This document shows positions 9,131-20,331 of a stretch of 64,000 nt of DNA, piece after piece. The DNA lies in contig OY776120.1 of NCBI GenBank assembly GCA_963675135.1, positions 61,252,063 through 61,316,062 on the forward strand, read 5' to 3'. Made by a program: the position numbers and the translations under genes. This stretch comes from Galeopsis tetrahit (taxonomy: Eukaryota; Streptophyta; Magnoliopsida; Lamiales; Lamiaceae). How positions within the stretch are numbered: position 1 is the stretch's first letter; each line of letters starts with the position of its first letter. The notes under the pieces are model-generated. The model saw nothing but the letters and a program-made list of their open reading frames with translations. It had not been told where the DNA came from and ran no database searches.

Positions 9131-12100
9131 TTTTTCTTGCAGGAAAGGAAGGACCTATACAGAAAAGGAGGTCTAGCAGGAGAGATATGGTACATAGATA
9201 GTGGATGCTCAACCCATATGACTGGAACCAAAGGCCTGCTGACCAATTACACAGAAAAGAAAGGTCCAAAAGTCTTCTTTGGTGATAACGCGCACGGTAA
9301 CACAAAAGGATATGTCACCCTTAGAAATGGTGACATTGAGGTACATGATGTATCATATGTAGAAGGTCTTAAGTTTAATTTATTATCTGTTTCTCATTTT
9401 TGTGACACTGGTTATTCAGTTAAATTCTCTAAAGATGAATGTCTCATAAGTGATAAAAGAACAAAACAAAACCTTCTAACAGGATCTAGAAAGGGAAGTA
9501 TGTATCTTGCAAATTGGAACAGCTGTCCTAAGGATACATGTCTGCTTGTGAAAAACCCTAAAGATGTCAGCTGGCTATGGCACAAACGTCTTAGTCATCT
9601 GAACTTTAAGACTATGAACAAGTTAGCAAGGGTATCCTTAGTTGATGGTCTGCCTAATGAACTCTACTGTAAAGATCAGGTCTGTGATGCATGTCAACAA
9701 GGAAAGCAAACAAAGGTCTCCTTCAAGACCAAAAAGACAGCATCAACCAGCAGAGCTCTTGAACTGTTACACATGGATCTCTTTGGACCAATCACTCCAA
9801 CCACTCTAACAGGAAGAAAATACACTCTTATTGTTGTAGATGACTACTCCAAGTTTACTTGGGTTATCTTCTTATACAAGAAGAGTGAAACTCAGCAGAA
9901 GCTTCCTGAACTGTTAAAAAGGATCCAAGTAGAGAAATGAGAACCTATTGTGAAAATTAGAAGTGACAAAGGCACTGAATTTATTAACTCTTATATTATT
10001 GCATATTGTACTTCTAATGGTATTCAGCATGAGACAAGTGCAGCAAGAATACCACAACAAAATGGTGTAGCTAAAAGAAGAGCCAGAACACTCAAAGAAG
10101 CTGCAAGAACACTCCTTGCTGAATTCTCTACCCCTAAGAAACTTTGGGCAGAAGCTATCAACACAGCTTGTCACACTCAAAACAGGTCAGGTATTCACAA
10201 AATCCATGAGAAAACCCCATATGAACTGTGGAAAGGAAGAAAACCTAGAGTATCTTACTTTCATATATTTGGTTGTAAGTGTTTCATTCACAACAATGGG
10301 AAAAGTAAGTTGAATGCTTTTGATGCCAAAGCAGATGAGGGGATATTCTTGGGATACTCCTCAACTAGCAAAGCATTTAGAGTATTCAACAAACACACCC
10401 TTCTTGTGGAAGAAACACCACATGTTGTTTTTGATGAATCTTGTGAAAAGAATGCAGTAGAAACAACCTCAGCTGCAGAACAGATGAAGAAACTAGTGAT
10501 CAAGAAGAGGTCTGATGAATTTATTGAAGTCAATGAACCATTCCCTGAAGAACCAGAGGAAGATAAAACACACAGACCAGTCACTAGATCTCAAACTCAA
10601 GCTGAACAAGTTATCCACAATCAACATGCAACAATCCCAAATGCAAGGGGGAATGATCTTTTTGATACTCAAGATACAGATGATGATCGACCAAATCAAG
10701 TCAACCCTCCTGATGACAATAGAACAGATGAGAATCCAAGTTCATCTAATGCAGATACTCCTGTAAGACATACATGGAGGAACAATCATCCATCAAACCT
10801 CATCTTAGGAGGAGCAGAATCAGGTGTCAAGACAAGAAGACAACTGAATCAGAATTCTCAATCATCTATGTTCTGCTGGTGTGCTTTCCTCTCCAACATT
10901 GAACCAGTTGACATAGAAGAAGCAATGACTGATAGCAATTGGATCACTGCTATGCAAGAGGAACTAAACCAATTCGAAAGAAATGAAGTCTGGGAATTGG
11001 TAGATCGACCTGAAAACCACAATGTAATAGGAACAAAGTGGGTATTCAAAAATAAGAAGGACGAACATGATGTAATAACTAGAAATAAAGCAAGGCTAGT
11101 TGCAAAAGGATATTCACAATCTGAAGGAATTGACTACGATGAAACTTTTGCTCCAGTAGCCAGATTAGAAGCCATTCGACTATTTCTAGCCTATGCATCA
11201 TTTATGGGCTTCAAAGTATACCAAATGGATGTCAAAAGTGCTTTTCTAAATGGTATTCTGGTAGAAGAAGTATATGTAGAGCAGCCTCCAGGATTTGAAA
11301 AAGGTGATCAAGTATATCGACTGAAGAAGACTCTCTATGGTCTAAAACAAGCCCCTAGAGCTTGGTATGACACATTGTCACAATTCCTACTTGACAATGG
11401 ATATACAAAAGGCAAAGTTGATAGAACTCTCTTCAGAATACAAGAAGGAGAAGACATTCTAATGGTACAAATATATGTAGATGACATTATATTTGGATCA
11501 CCCAATCAAGAAATGTGCAAGAAGTTCTCTGAACTTATGCAAGGAAAATTCGAAATGAGCATGATGGGTGAGATGAACTATTTCCTAGGACTTCAAGTCA
11601 AGCAGAGTCCAGAAGGGATCTTCATCAACCAGTCCAAGTATACCAAGAGTCTGCTAGAAAGATTCAAAGCTCTACAAAGCAAGACTGCAAGGATTCCTAT
11701 GATGACATCTTTCAAAATGGAACCAGATGAGTCCGGAAAGGCAGTTGATCAAGCTGAATATAGAGCACTGATTGGATCTCTACTATACCTTACAGCCAGC
11801 AGACCAGACATAACATTTGCTGTAGGAGTATGTGCTAGGTTTCAAGCAAACCCAAAGCAAAGTCATCTAGAAGCAGCAAGGAAGATTCTCAAGTACCTAA
11901 AAGGATCAGTCAACCTAGGTCTATGGTACCCTGCTGATGACAATCTAGAATTAAGTGGCTATTCTGACTCAGACTATGGAGGATGCAGAATTGATAGCAA
12001 ATCCACATCAGGAACCTGTCAATTTCTAGGCAGCAAGTTGATATCATGGTTCTCTAAGAAACAAACCTCAGTTGCAACATCCACCACTGAAGCAGAATAT

Positions 12101-12421
12101 ATGGCAGCTGGAAGTTGTTGTAGTCAGCTACTCTGGCTAGCTCAACAACTCAAAGATTACAATGTAGAGGCAAGAGAAGTCCCTATCTTTTGTGACAGCA
12201 GCAGTGCCATTGCCATCACTCAAAATCTAGTCCTCCACACAAGGTGCAAGCATGTCGACATTCGACACCATTTTATAAGAGACCACCTTGAAAAGAAGGA
12301 CATCAAGATGGAGAAAATTCACACAGATATCCAAAGAGCAGACATCTTGACTAAGCCCCTAGCTGAAGAAAGATTCAAGACCCTATGCTATAACTTAGGA
12401 CTCTTGGACCCAAGCACATGA
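9131..12421 (+). pseudogene. pol: A1 pol (protease, integrase, RT, RNase H), inactivated
   Basis: Pol follows gag in frame after TAA and has no ATG at its start; it opens with TTTTTCTTGCAG then GAAAGG. Domains in order: protease WYIDSGCSTHMTG; integrase zinc region WLWHKRLSHLNF...CDACQQGK; integrase core with MDLFGP and RSDKGTEF; RT with QMDVKSAFLNG and YVDDIIF (near 11480); RNase H with GYSDSDYGGC and ATSTTEAEYMAAGSCC; stop at 12419-12421. Two lesions: TGA at 9938-9940 where A2 has GGA, and Lys (AAA, 10073-10075) at the catalytic Glu of the integrase DD35E triad, 36 residues after the second Asp; A2 keeps Glu there. A1 should not be able to integrate with its own enzyme. Confidence 0.9.
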
Positions 12422-13087
12422 AGAGCACAAGATCAGCTGAAGACCTCAGCTGATACATCCTGCAACAGACTAGGAGGATCAGATGAGGTGAATAGACACC
12501 CTCATCTTCAGGTAAGTTCTTTCCCAATGAAGACATATAGAGCTGAGGGAAAACATAGAGTTATCTAATCAAGGGGGAATCAATGATACCTTAAGAATCC
12601 TTGATGAAATACTCTAAAATCTGCATTGCATAGTATATATATACATACATATAGCAGATCTGAACAAAGTTATTTGATCTCTTTACTCTAAGCAATGTAT
12701 AACTATGTATATTAATAAACTATTCTTCATAAAATACTTTATTCATATACATACATACAGTATACTACTGAGTCATACTTGGCTGGATTAATACGCCACC
12801 CTCACCGACTCAACAGTATGCATGCACTGTACGGATTTCAAATAACTCATGGTCAAAATTTATAATTTCTGCATTCCATTAGATAAAGTCTGAATATCCT
12901 TAAATGTGCACCCTTGGATCAAGAATCTCACTGCTGATCTTAAGAAATCACTTTTCAGAAATTCAGACCTATCACCTCTATAGTTTTGTCATCTTTCTCT
13001 CCACTACCTCATTCCTACCCCTATAAAAGGAGGAGTTATGAGAACACCTAAGAACACAAATCATCTAATACTATTCTTATTTCAGGA

Positions 13088-13234
13088 ATGGAGACAATTG
13101 AAAGAAAAGATGGAATGGAGATCATTCTTCAACCAAAATCTTGGGTGAAGGAGATGAAGATTTGTCCAGAAAATGAAGATGATGCAGATCTATTTACATG
13201 GCTTACTCAACATGAGTATGCTCATGAAAGCTAA
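13088..13234 (+). CDS. A1 small ORF of unknown function (48 aa)
   Basis: The ORF starts at the first ATG after a TATA-like CTATAAAAGG (13021) and a TTATTTCAG acceptor-like tract. It begins METIERKDGMEIILQPKSW and ends with TAA at 13232. The A2 copy at 39239-39379 is 46 codons long. The two differ by several amino-acid changes and one 6-bp in-frame indel, so the frame is kept but the sequence is not tightly conserved. I recognise no domain. It could be a real small protein, an upstream ORF for the third gene, or chance. Confidence 0.3.
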   Translation: METIERKDGMEIILQPKSWVKEMKICPENEDDADLFTWLTQHEYAHES

Positions 13235-14069
13235 AGGAAGAAGAGACGTTCTTGTTGAAAGCTAAAGGAGGAAGAGATGCAGAGGACAAAGTAGCAAGCA
13301 AGCAGAGCTTCTTCTCCAGAAGGAAGTTCTACATGGAGAGCTTGTTATCAAAAGCTACCGTGTCTAAACAGAACATGAAGGCTGAGTCCATGGCCCTCTC
13401 TTCGACTCCATTGAAGCACCTATCAATCTTCCTTCCCCTTCAAGAGAAGCGAAGAAATACAACAAGAACACATTAGATGCTACATCCCATCTGATGATGA
13501 GGAACATCCGATGGTGAAAAGCATTTAAATCAGTGGGATTTTGTCTAGGCTAGTCCCACTTGATTTAAAGAAGGAGCTGAAAGATCCATCAAACCAGGTT
13601 GGATCATCACTCACAATAAAGCTGGAAGGATCCATCCAGGTTGGATCATCACAGCAAACACCGTTTCCTCTACTCAGCTGATCAGAAGACCAACTCAGCT
13701 GACCAGAAGACTTTTCAAGGAAAATCAGCAGACATCTTGAAGAACTCAGAAGACCTCACTCTGCTGAACAAATCACTCCAATTTAGAGTTTAATGACTAG
13801 CCTTGATCATGTAATTCATTCTAGATTTATTCCTGAATGTAATTAAACAAATTGGCTTATATAAGGAATGCAATTCTCTTATAGAAAACGGCCTTGATGA
13901 TCAATTCTTACCATAAATTAGTCACAACGGCTATTTTTGGTAATGATGTCATTAATACTCAAGTACCATATTGCCAGCAAATTAAATATTGCCACATGGC
14001 AAAATCAGCCGAAAAATTTAAGAAATCAAAGAAGGAAATCTTGGGCTCTACTCCAAATTAACCCAAATC

Positions 14070-14203
14070 TGACCGTTAGATCAAAATTTTCTGGAGTATA
14101 TATTCACACCCTTAAAAACTCTTCCAAACCCTATCGCTCATATTACTACTCTCAATACTCTCTCTCTCGTTCTGCAAATTTCTTTCAAGCTCTCAAACCC
14201 TAA
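14070..14203 (+). promoter_or_regulatory. Candidate internal promoter and leader of A1 third ORF
   Basis: TGACCGTTAGA at 14070-14080 is an exact MSA box in reverse orientation (TCTAACGGTCA). It is followed by TATATATT at 14097-14104, a CT-rich leader (TACTCTCAATACTCTCTCTC) and a telo-box AAACCCTAA at 14195-14203, 15 bases before the ATG. The order and spacing are kept in A2. This looks like an ordinary plant RNA polymerase II promoter with a 5' leader, separate from the LTR. Confidence 0.55.
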
Positions 14204-14218
14204 CACTCAAACTCTACT

Positions 14219-17147
14219 ATGTCAATCATTGAAATTTACGACGAGAAGACCAAGAGCACTGGCACCTTGGATGCTGCAAAGTGGTCCAAGGAAGGGAAGA
14301 TTTTTACGGAGAATGCTCTGTTTTTTCAAAGGCAAACACACAGATGAGAACAAGGAGATATTGCTTAGGTGCGTCAATCTTAAACTCAGAGACTTTCTGG
14401 AAGCAGCTCCAACTAATGTTTATGAACAAGACGTACTGGCATTCTATGCAAACGCTGTGATGAAGGGTTCTCATGTTGAAAGTGTCATGGGTGGACACAA
14501 AGTCAAGGTTACAAGGGAAATCCTTCAAGAATTGTTTGGCTTGTCAAGGGGGAAAATAAATATCTCCAACTACATCATGAATAGAGAAAAGGAGTATATG
14601 GAGATGTTTACTGGTGGAAAAATCAAGGCTACTGATGCAATTGGGCTCAAGAAATCCCAACTTGAACCAAAATTCCAAACCTTGATGGATATTGCAGGAA
14701 AGATGTTACTTGGTAACACATTCAGTCATGATGCTGTTACTACTTTAAAGGTTTGAGTAATGGCTGCAATCTGGGATCAGATCGATGGAGACTGGCAAGG
14801 ACTATTCTTAGAAAGAATTGCCCTTGAGGCAAAGAAAGTCACTTTGGACTTACAATCGAAGGTATGGAAGGTAGCAGCTACAGTCAGCTTTGTCAACAAG
14901 CTGAGCATCATCCTTCCAGATATTCTCCCAAAGAAGTACAAGATGGGACCTCATAAGACCTTTCACATCTCCAAATATTATTTGAGAAAGGAAGCTCTTG
15001 CTGAGGCAGAATGGTTGAAAGAAGAGAAGAAGCTGTTGGCTGAGAAGGCAGCACAAGAGTCTGATCATGACTCTGCTGAAGAAGAAGAGGAGCCAACCAA
15101 AGAAGAGGCTCAGAAGAAGGCTGCTGAGGATGATGATGATGATGACAATCAGACCTTAGCACAAAGACGATATCTAATCAGATCAGGGCTCATCTCCCCA
15201 TCTGATTCAGATGCCACTCCCACTGCCTCTCCCTTGAAGAAGGCAGGTACCTCTAAACCCTCTCCCACTCTTACTCCTTCTAAATTGTCAAAGGGTCAGA
15301 AGAGAAAGAAGAATAATTCTTCCTTCAACAAAAAGTCCAAGAAATCGAGGCTTCCTACTCCCATGTTAATAGCCCCGATTGCATCCTTCAACCCTTCTGA
15401 TGATTCCAACCCATCTGAACACTCAAACACTGATATCCAAATCCCTGCTGATACTCACACAGCAGAGGAACAAGCTCAACCTACTTCAACCCCTGAATCA
15501 CTATTGCCTACCCCTGCTGATGTTCAAACAGCAGACACCCAATCACATATCTCTGATGATCAAACTCAGATTCCATCCAACACCCCTGCTGACATTCACA
15601 CAGCAGATGTCCAAGATCTACAGGTTCAACCTTCTACTGATCTTCATGAAGGTACTATACCAGACCAGCAGACTCAAAACCCTGCTGATGAACAGACCAC
15701 TGAAGATCAAGAACATATCACTTCCCAAATCCCTGCTGATACTCACACAGCAGAGGAAACTACCCCACATACTCAAACTCCTACCATCATTGTTTCTTCT
15801 GTTCCAGAAGACATGGCACCAGCAGACCTGGCTCAAGCTGGTCCCTCTCGACCTCAGTACGGAATGGTACACTATCCTATGTGCACAAGGGAGAAGATAA
15901 TGAGGATGAAGATAGCTAACCTGCTCAAGTCTACTATTCCTGGTATTGATGAGGAATCAGTCCAGTTTGAACAAGTTCTCAGAATCTGCACCTGGATTGA
16001 ACTCAGGAGAGATGATGTGGATGAAAAACTTCAGACTCAGCTGAAGGAGACAACAACCAAATTGGAAGCACTTACAGCTAAACTAGAAGCTGCCTCCTCC
16101 TCCAACTCTCATGCTCAGATTCTAGACCATAGCATCACTCATCTGACCCATATTGGCAAAGTCAATGCCATGGCTCTTCAACAAACTCTTAGAGTGGAGA
16201 TTCTGAATGCCATGAAGCCTTTTGCGGCTGCACTTGCTGAAGCCAAAAAGGGGGAAGATGTATTGATAAAAGCTCTAGAGAAGGCTACTGCACAACAAAC
16301 TGTGATGGTAGTATCTCAAGATGAGCTGAATGAAACCTTGGGTGGTTTATCAAGCAAAATCAAGAGCAAGCAAGGCAAAGGCAAAGAAATTGCTCAAGAA
16401 GACATCCAAGCTCCCACTCAAGCAACTGCCAAAAGTCTGCAGATCACTGCCTCTACAGAACAAGTTCCTGAGAAGAGGATGACTAGGAAAAGGAAGGCAG
16501 ATGAGCAAGCAGATGAGCAAGCTCAGAAGTCAAGCAAGAAGTCAACTCCAGCAGAGCCTACTGCAGAAGAGAAAGAGGCTTTAGAGTTGAAGAAAAGAAA
16601 AGAGCTTGAAGCTCAAGAGCTTAAGCAAAAGAAGCTAAAAGATGCGAAAGCAGTCAAAGCCAAATTTGACAGAACGATAGCCAAACTCAGGAAAGCTCTC
16701 AAGGACAAAGCATTGAAAGAAAATGCTCTGGCACAGAAAGATAAAGTTCCGGTGTTTGATAGCAACTATGTGGATTATTTAGCCCTTCAAGATGAGCTAC
16801 CAAGGTGGTACCCTCTGAAGAAGAAATGGCAAATTCAACACCACATTGTAAGAAAATTTGGCCCTCTCCCAACCTATGAAGATGAATTCTTCCAGTTCAA
16901 TCAATTCATGAACATTGAAGATCAAGAGTTCTGGAAAGAAGTAGTCAAGACAGCCAAAGAACTTGACAACTGCAGAATCCTAACTCCTGAAGAACCCAAA
17001 TGGGATCCTCCCACTCTGGATTCTGGAAGAACAGACTTAATTGAAGTCAAAAAGATCCTAGAGAAGATCTATGAAGAGGAGAATGTTACAGACCTGCAGC
17101 ACATGGAAGAAGTTCGATCTCGTCTGTACCTTGCTTTCCGCATCTGA
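14219..17147 (+). pseudogene. A1 third ORF, broken and internally deleted
   Basis: The start codon ATG at 14219 matches A2's. Three lesions are seen against A2. One extra T in the T-run near 14322-14327 shifts the frame. TGA at 14754-14756 stands where A2 has CGA. An 831-bp in-frame deletion lies after 16024, bounded by a 4-base ATGA microhomology. The C-terminal part from 14760 stays open to TGA at 17145. Content: an N-terminal globular domain (FYANAVMKGSHVESV, LQELFGLSRGK), acidic and Lys-rich linkers, four PADxxTA(E/D)-type repeats at about 15440-15750, a coiled-coil remnant and a conserved C-terminus ending RSRLYLAFRI. Function unknown; SIRE third ORFs are often called envelope-like, but I see no membrane segment. 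Confidence 0.8.
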
Positions 17148-17358
17148 AGATCAGAAGACCTGATGAAGACCACTTTCAAAGCTTTAAAGAAACTATTACT
17201 TGTAATCTGTAAAAGCTCTATATATATTCAAGTTTAGTTCTCTTAGCTTTCAAGACAAACTCTCATTGTCTTCATCAGATACTTCAGTTTTTATGAAGTT
17301 TATAAACTCCTATCTTATCTTATTAAGAACATTTATCATATATAGTTTTGGCTTCATC

Positions 17359-17372
17359 AAAAAGGGGGAAAT
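17359..17372 (+). other. A1 polypurine tract
   Basis: AAAAAGGGGGAAAT directly precedes the 3' LTR. A2 and B have the identical tract. Confidence 0.95.
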
Positions 17373-18827
17373 TGTTGGGATATAAATTCACCCTAAGCCC
17401 CACTTGATGTTAGAATAGTTTTGATGGCCAAAACACTTAGAGTTTATAAATGTAATAGGATCAGCTGACTTTGTATAGAACAGCTTAGACTAGTCTTGTG
17501 TGATCAACTGTATAGATATCAGCTGATCAGCACAATCCAGGCTTACATGCGCTTCCTCAAGATGAGAAGAGTAGAAGACATGAAGACTAGGAGATCCTTG
17601 AAGACCAGTTAAGCAAGGTGCTTGTATACCTACTTGACTGATGGAGTCCCAGATTGAAGATGGCCTAAAGCAGGACAAAAGAACTGCCAGATCAGAAGAG
17701 TTTTACTCTGCTGATATCAGAAGACAGAAGACTCAAGGCCAGAAGAGTAGTCAGAAGACTAGAAGTTTAGATCAGAAGACTATGTGCTCTTTTAGGACTC
17801 GGCTGATTCCAAAGTCATCTTGCGATTTAAACAGAGACCTACCTTATTTAGAAGATTGACATGATCCCAGGATTGAAGCAATCAAGTGGCTGGAATCAAG
17901 GAATCAAGCCATTATGGAAAGATTGCCCCAACAGCTAGTCAACTCCAACGGCTAGTTGCAAGCAATCACCACTATAAATACAAGAGGATGAGAAATCACA
18001 AATACGAAGTCACAACGAGAGAATTCAACATTTCCAGCAAGCAATCAAGCTAAAGTCGTATTGTCTCAAGAATTCTCAAAGAGCCAGAATCCATTAGATT
18101 ATCCATAGCTCTTAAGTGATTTCTATCCAACCCTTAAGAACCTGAAACCTATTCACATTGTATATCATTTGTTTTAGGCAAAGTGATTAAGCAAATTATA
18201 AGCTTGAATCACTAGTTGGATACTCTTCAAAAACCCCAAACCCTCTCCGAAAGGTTAAAGTTTTTGAAACCCTCAAAGTGCAAGTGCTTACAATCACTTG
18301 TGGAGACCGTAGCTGTTAGGACGGCTCAGATCTCAAAGTCCTATCCTTGGGACTATAAAGGTCAAGACCCTTGTAATTTGCAGTAAATTAAAGGGATTAA
18401 ACATCACGTTAGGACGTGAGAGTGGACGTAGGATCGTATATCCAAACCACTATAAACCTGGTGTTATTTACTTATTGCACTTTACATTCTGTCATTTCAT
18501 TAACTGTTATATAGTGCATACTGTGATTTCAATATTCTTCAAAACAAGGCCACAACTTTCAAACCAGCATCAGCTGAGTACTTTCATACAAGAAAACAAG
18601 TTAAACACTTTCACAAGAAACAAAAGAACGAGTCTAAACAAGGCCTACCATAATTCCGCATATAACCTCCTCTATCAGATCACTATAGTCATCTGGACCA
18701 GCAGACTTGTAGTCCAGCTGACATAGCAATCAGAAGAGGTTCCCAACTCTCTTGAAAAAGTTTTAAAGTCTATTCACCCCTCCCCTCTAGACTTTAATCC
18801 CATTCACTACTCGTTTAGGGACCAACA
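17373..18827 (+). repeat. A1 3' LTR
   Basis: 1,455 bp, the same length as the 5' LTR and differing at 11 positions, all transitions. It ends at CCAACA followed by the AGTAC duplication. Confidence 0.95.
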
Positions 18828-18832
18828 AGTAC

Positions 18833-20317
18833 TATTGAGTACTTAGTTGAATAACTATCTAGGGGAGTTATATGTGCGGAATAGTGGTTGGCCCTTTTAG
18901 TTTAGACTCCTTTAAAGTTCTGAAATTCACTTAGTCAATTCAATACAGTCCAGTCTTCAGGGAACTTGTCCAAATAGGTTTTGCACAGTCTTTGAGTGTT
19001 TAACCTTTGAAAGATCAGTTTTGTGTGCAGTGTTGAATGAATATAGGTACTTGAAAAGCAAATCAACACAAGAGTTTATAGTGGTTCAGAGACTGAAGCT
19101 TCTACATCCACTTTCCCTGATTTAACAGGATAATTCCTTCACTCTTGGAATTAACTTGTTTTATAGTGCCAAGGTGCACTTGATCAATAACACCACTCCT
19201 TGGTGAATTTATCCCTAGGATGTCTAGAGTCCTAGTACCCTCTTCTCAACTCAGAACTGAACTGTTCTTCTCTCAACAGTCAGCTCCTACCACTTCTACT
19301 ACTACTACAACAACCTTCTCACTTTCTCACTTTGAAAGGGGTAAGGATTGATGTAAGGTTCCAACTAATGAGATATCCTTTACAATGAAGATCAGTGTAT
19401 AAGGATTAAGATATCTCTCTAAGCTTGTGTATGGATATACAATGAAGTTCAGCTTAGATGAAGTGTATGAAGACTAAGATAGTCTTTGAAAACTAGAAAG
19501 CACTCTTGCTTGTAAGATAGTTGGATGTTCTTGTCAAATGTTGAGGTGCTCTCAAATGGTCTTCACACTTCTGTATTTATAGACAATTGAAGGATTTGCC
19601 CGTTGGAGAGGCAGTCTTCAATGTCCATAAATGTCTTCTTTTTAGTTCTTCAACTTTGAAGACAGAATCTTGATAGTGACATGTCCTCATTTGGGAAATA
19701 AACGGCTGTACGAGCTTTGTCTTCATTCTGCAGCTCTCTTCCCAATGTCTGACTTTCAGATTCTCTTGTTAGGACATGGACATGGCTTCTGAAGGATGTT
19801 CCAATGATAGGACAACATTCCTTATCCACTGGACAACTCTCCTTATCACTATCAACAGTCTTGCTTATCAGCAAGGTTGGCTAGCTCTTCTTCAGATGAC
19901 TTGGCTCTTACCCATGCTTCACTTTAAAGTGATCTTAGCATGATTCATTAATGATCTTTAGGGTGTAGTTGTCTTCTTCAGCATGGTTGACCTCAAGCTT
20001 TCAGTACACTTCTTCTGAATTGATTGTGCTGAGACAACTCCTCTGGACAACTCATCTGATCAGCATACTTGTCCTTCAGTGGACTTGGTCATGATTCCAG
20101 AATTTGAGCCTTGATGGGACTTGTCTAGATGGACTTCAAACCATGTGTTCCCCCTCAAATTGTGCATCTAATCAACTAAGAGCTGCCTAACATATTAGCT
20201 CCTCATCTAGCCTTATTCTATATGTTCTAACATACTTAGAACATAATCATCTTGACTTAGGCATGTCTCAGGGGGTTTTGGTATTGAATCAAAACATATC
20301 TCATTTTATTCCCAACA
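18833..20317 (-). repeat. Element B 3' LTR, second piece (after A1)
   Basis: This continues the LTR begun at 4983 after one copy of AGTAC, and matches 45842-47324. In B's sense it starts TGTTGGGAATAAAATGAG at 20317. The minus-strand TATAAATA is at 19581-19574, with a near-MSA box TCCAACGGGCA at 19607-19597 just upstream. Confidence 0.92.
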
Positions 20318-20331
20318 ATTTCCCCCTTTTT
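20318..20331 (-). other. Element B polypurine tract
   Basis: AAAAAGGGGGAAAT is read on the minus strand next to the LTR start. It is identical to the A-family tract. Confidence 0.95.

Larger units (their letters stand above)
12422..14218 (+). other. A1 spacer between pol and third ORF, with candidate internal promoters
   Basis: This is 1.8 kb of mostly non-coding DNA conserved in A2. The first part (12600-12760) is AT-rich with AATAAA-like words (TTAATAAACTATTC), a possible poly(A) region for gag-pol RNA. CTATAAAAGG at 13021-13030 is followed by a small ORF at 13088. The stretch 13675-13760 repeats CAGCTGA and CAGAAGAC as in the LTR. The promoter for the third ORF lies at 14070-14203. The 74-codon frame at 13252-13476, also in A2, has no ATG start and I do not call it. 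Confidence 0.6.
5145..18827 (+). mobile_element. Element A1 (SIRE-like Copia, plus strand)
   Basis: A complete 13,683-bp element with two 1,455-bp LTRs starting TGTTGGGATATAAATT and ending GGACCAACA (GGGACCAACA in both copies). It has a tRNA-Met primer site, gag, pol, an extra third ORF, the polypurine tract AAAAAGGGGGAAAT and an exact AGTAC target duplication. The LTRs differ at 11 positions by eye, all transitions. At the commonly used plant rate of 1.3e-8 per site per year this would be roughly 0.3 million years. Gag is open, but pol and the third ORF are broken. Confidence 0.95.

Noticed and set aside
8994..9142. Intron from donor CTG/GTAAGA (8993/8994) to acceptor at 9142 joining gag to pol
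   Set aside because: Removing 149 bases puts pol out of frame, so this donor does not explain pol expression.
9113..9142. Mini-intron using GGGTACC as donor
   Set aside because: About 30 bases is far below the usual minimum for plant introns.
13252..13476. 74-codon frame present in A1 and A2 (39397-39621)
   Set aside because: It starts with TTG, not ATG, with no recognisable domain; the region also contains a short internal duplication (GAAAGCTAAAGGA) that makes chance frames likely.
19650..19874. 74-codon minus-strand frame in both B LTRs
   Set aside because: LTR copy effect; many replacements between the two copies and no domain.
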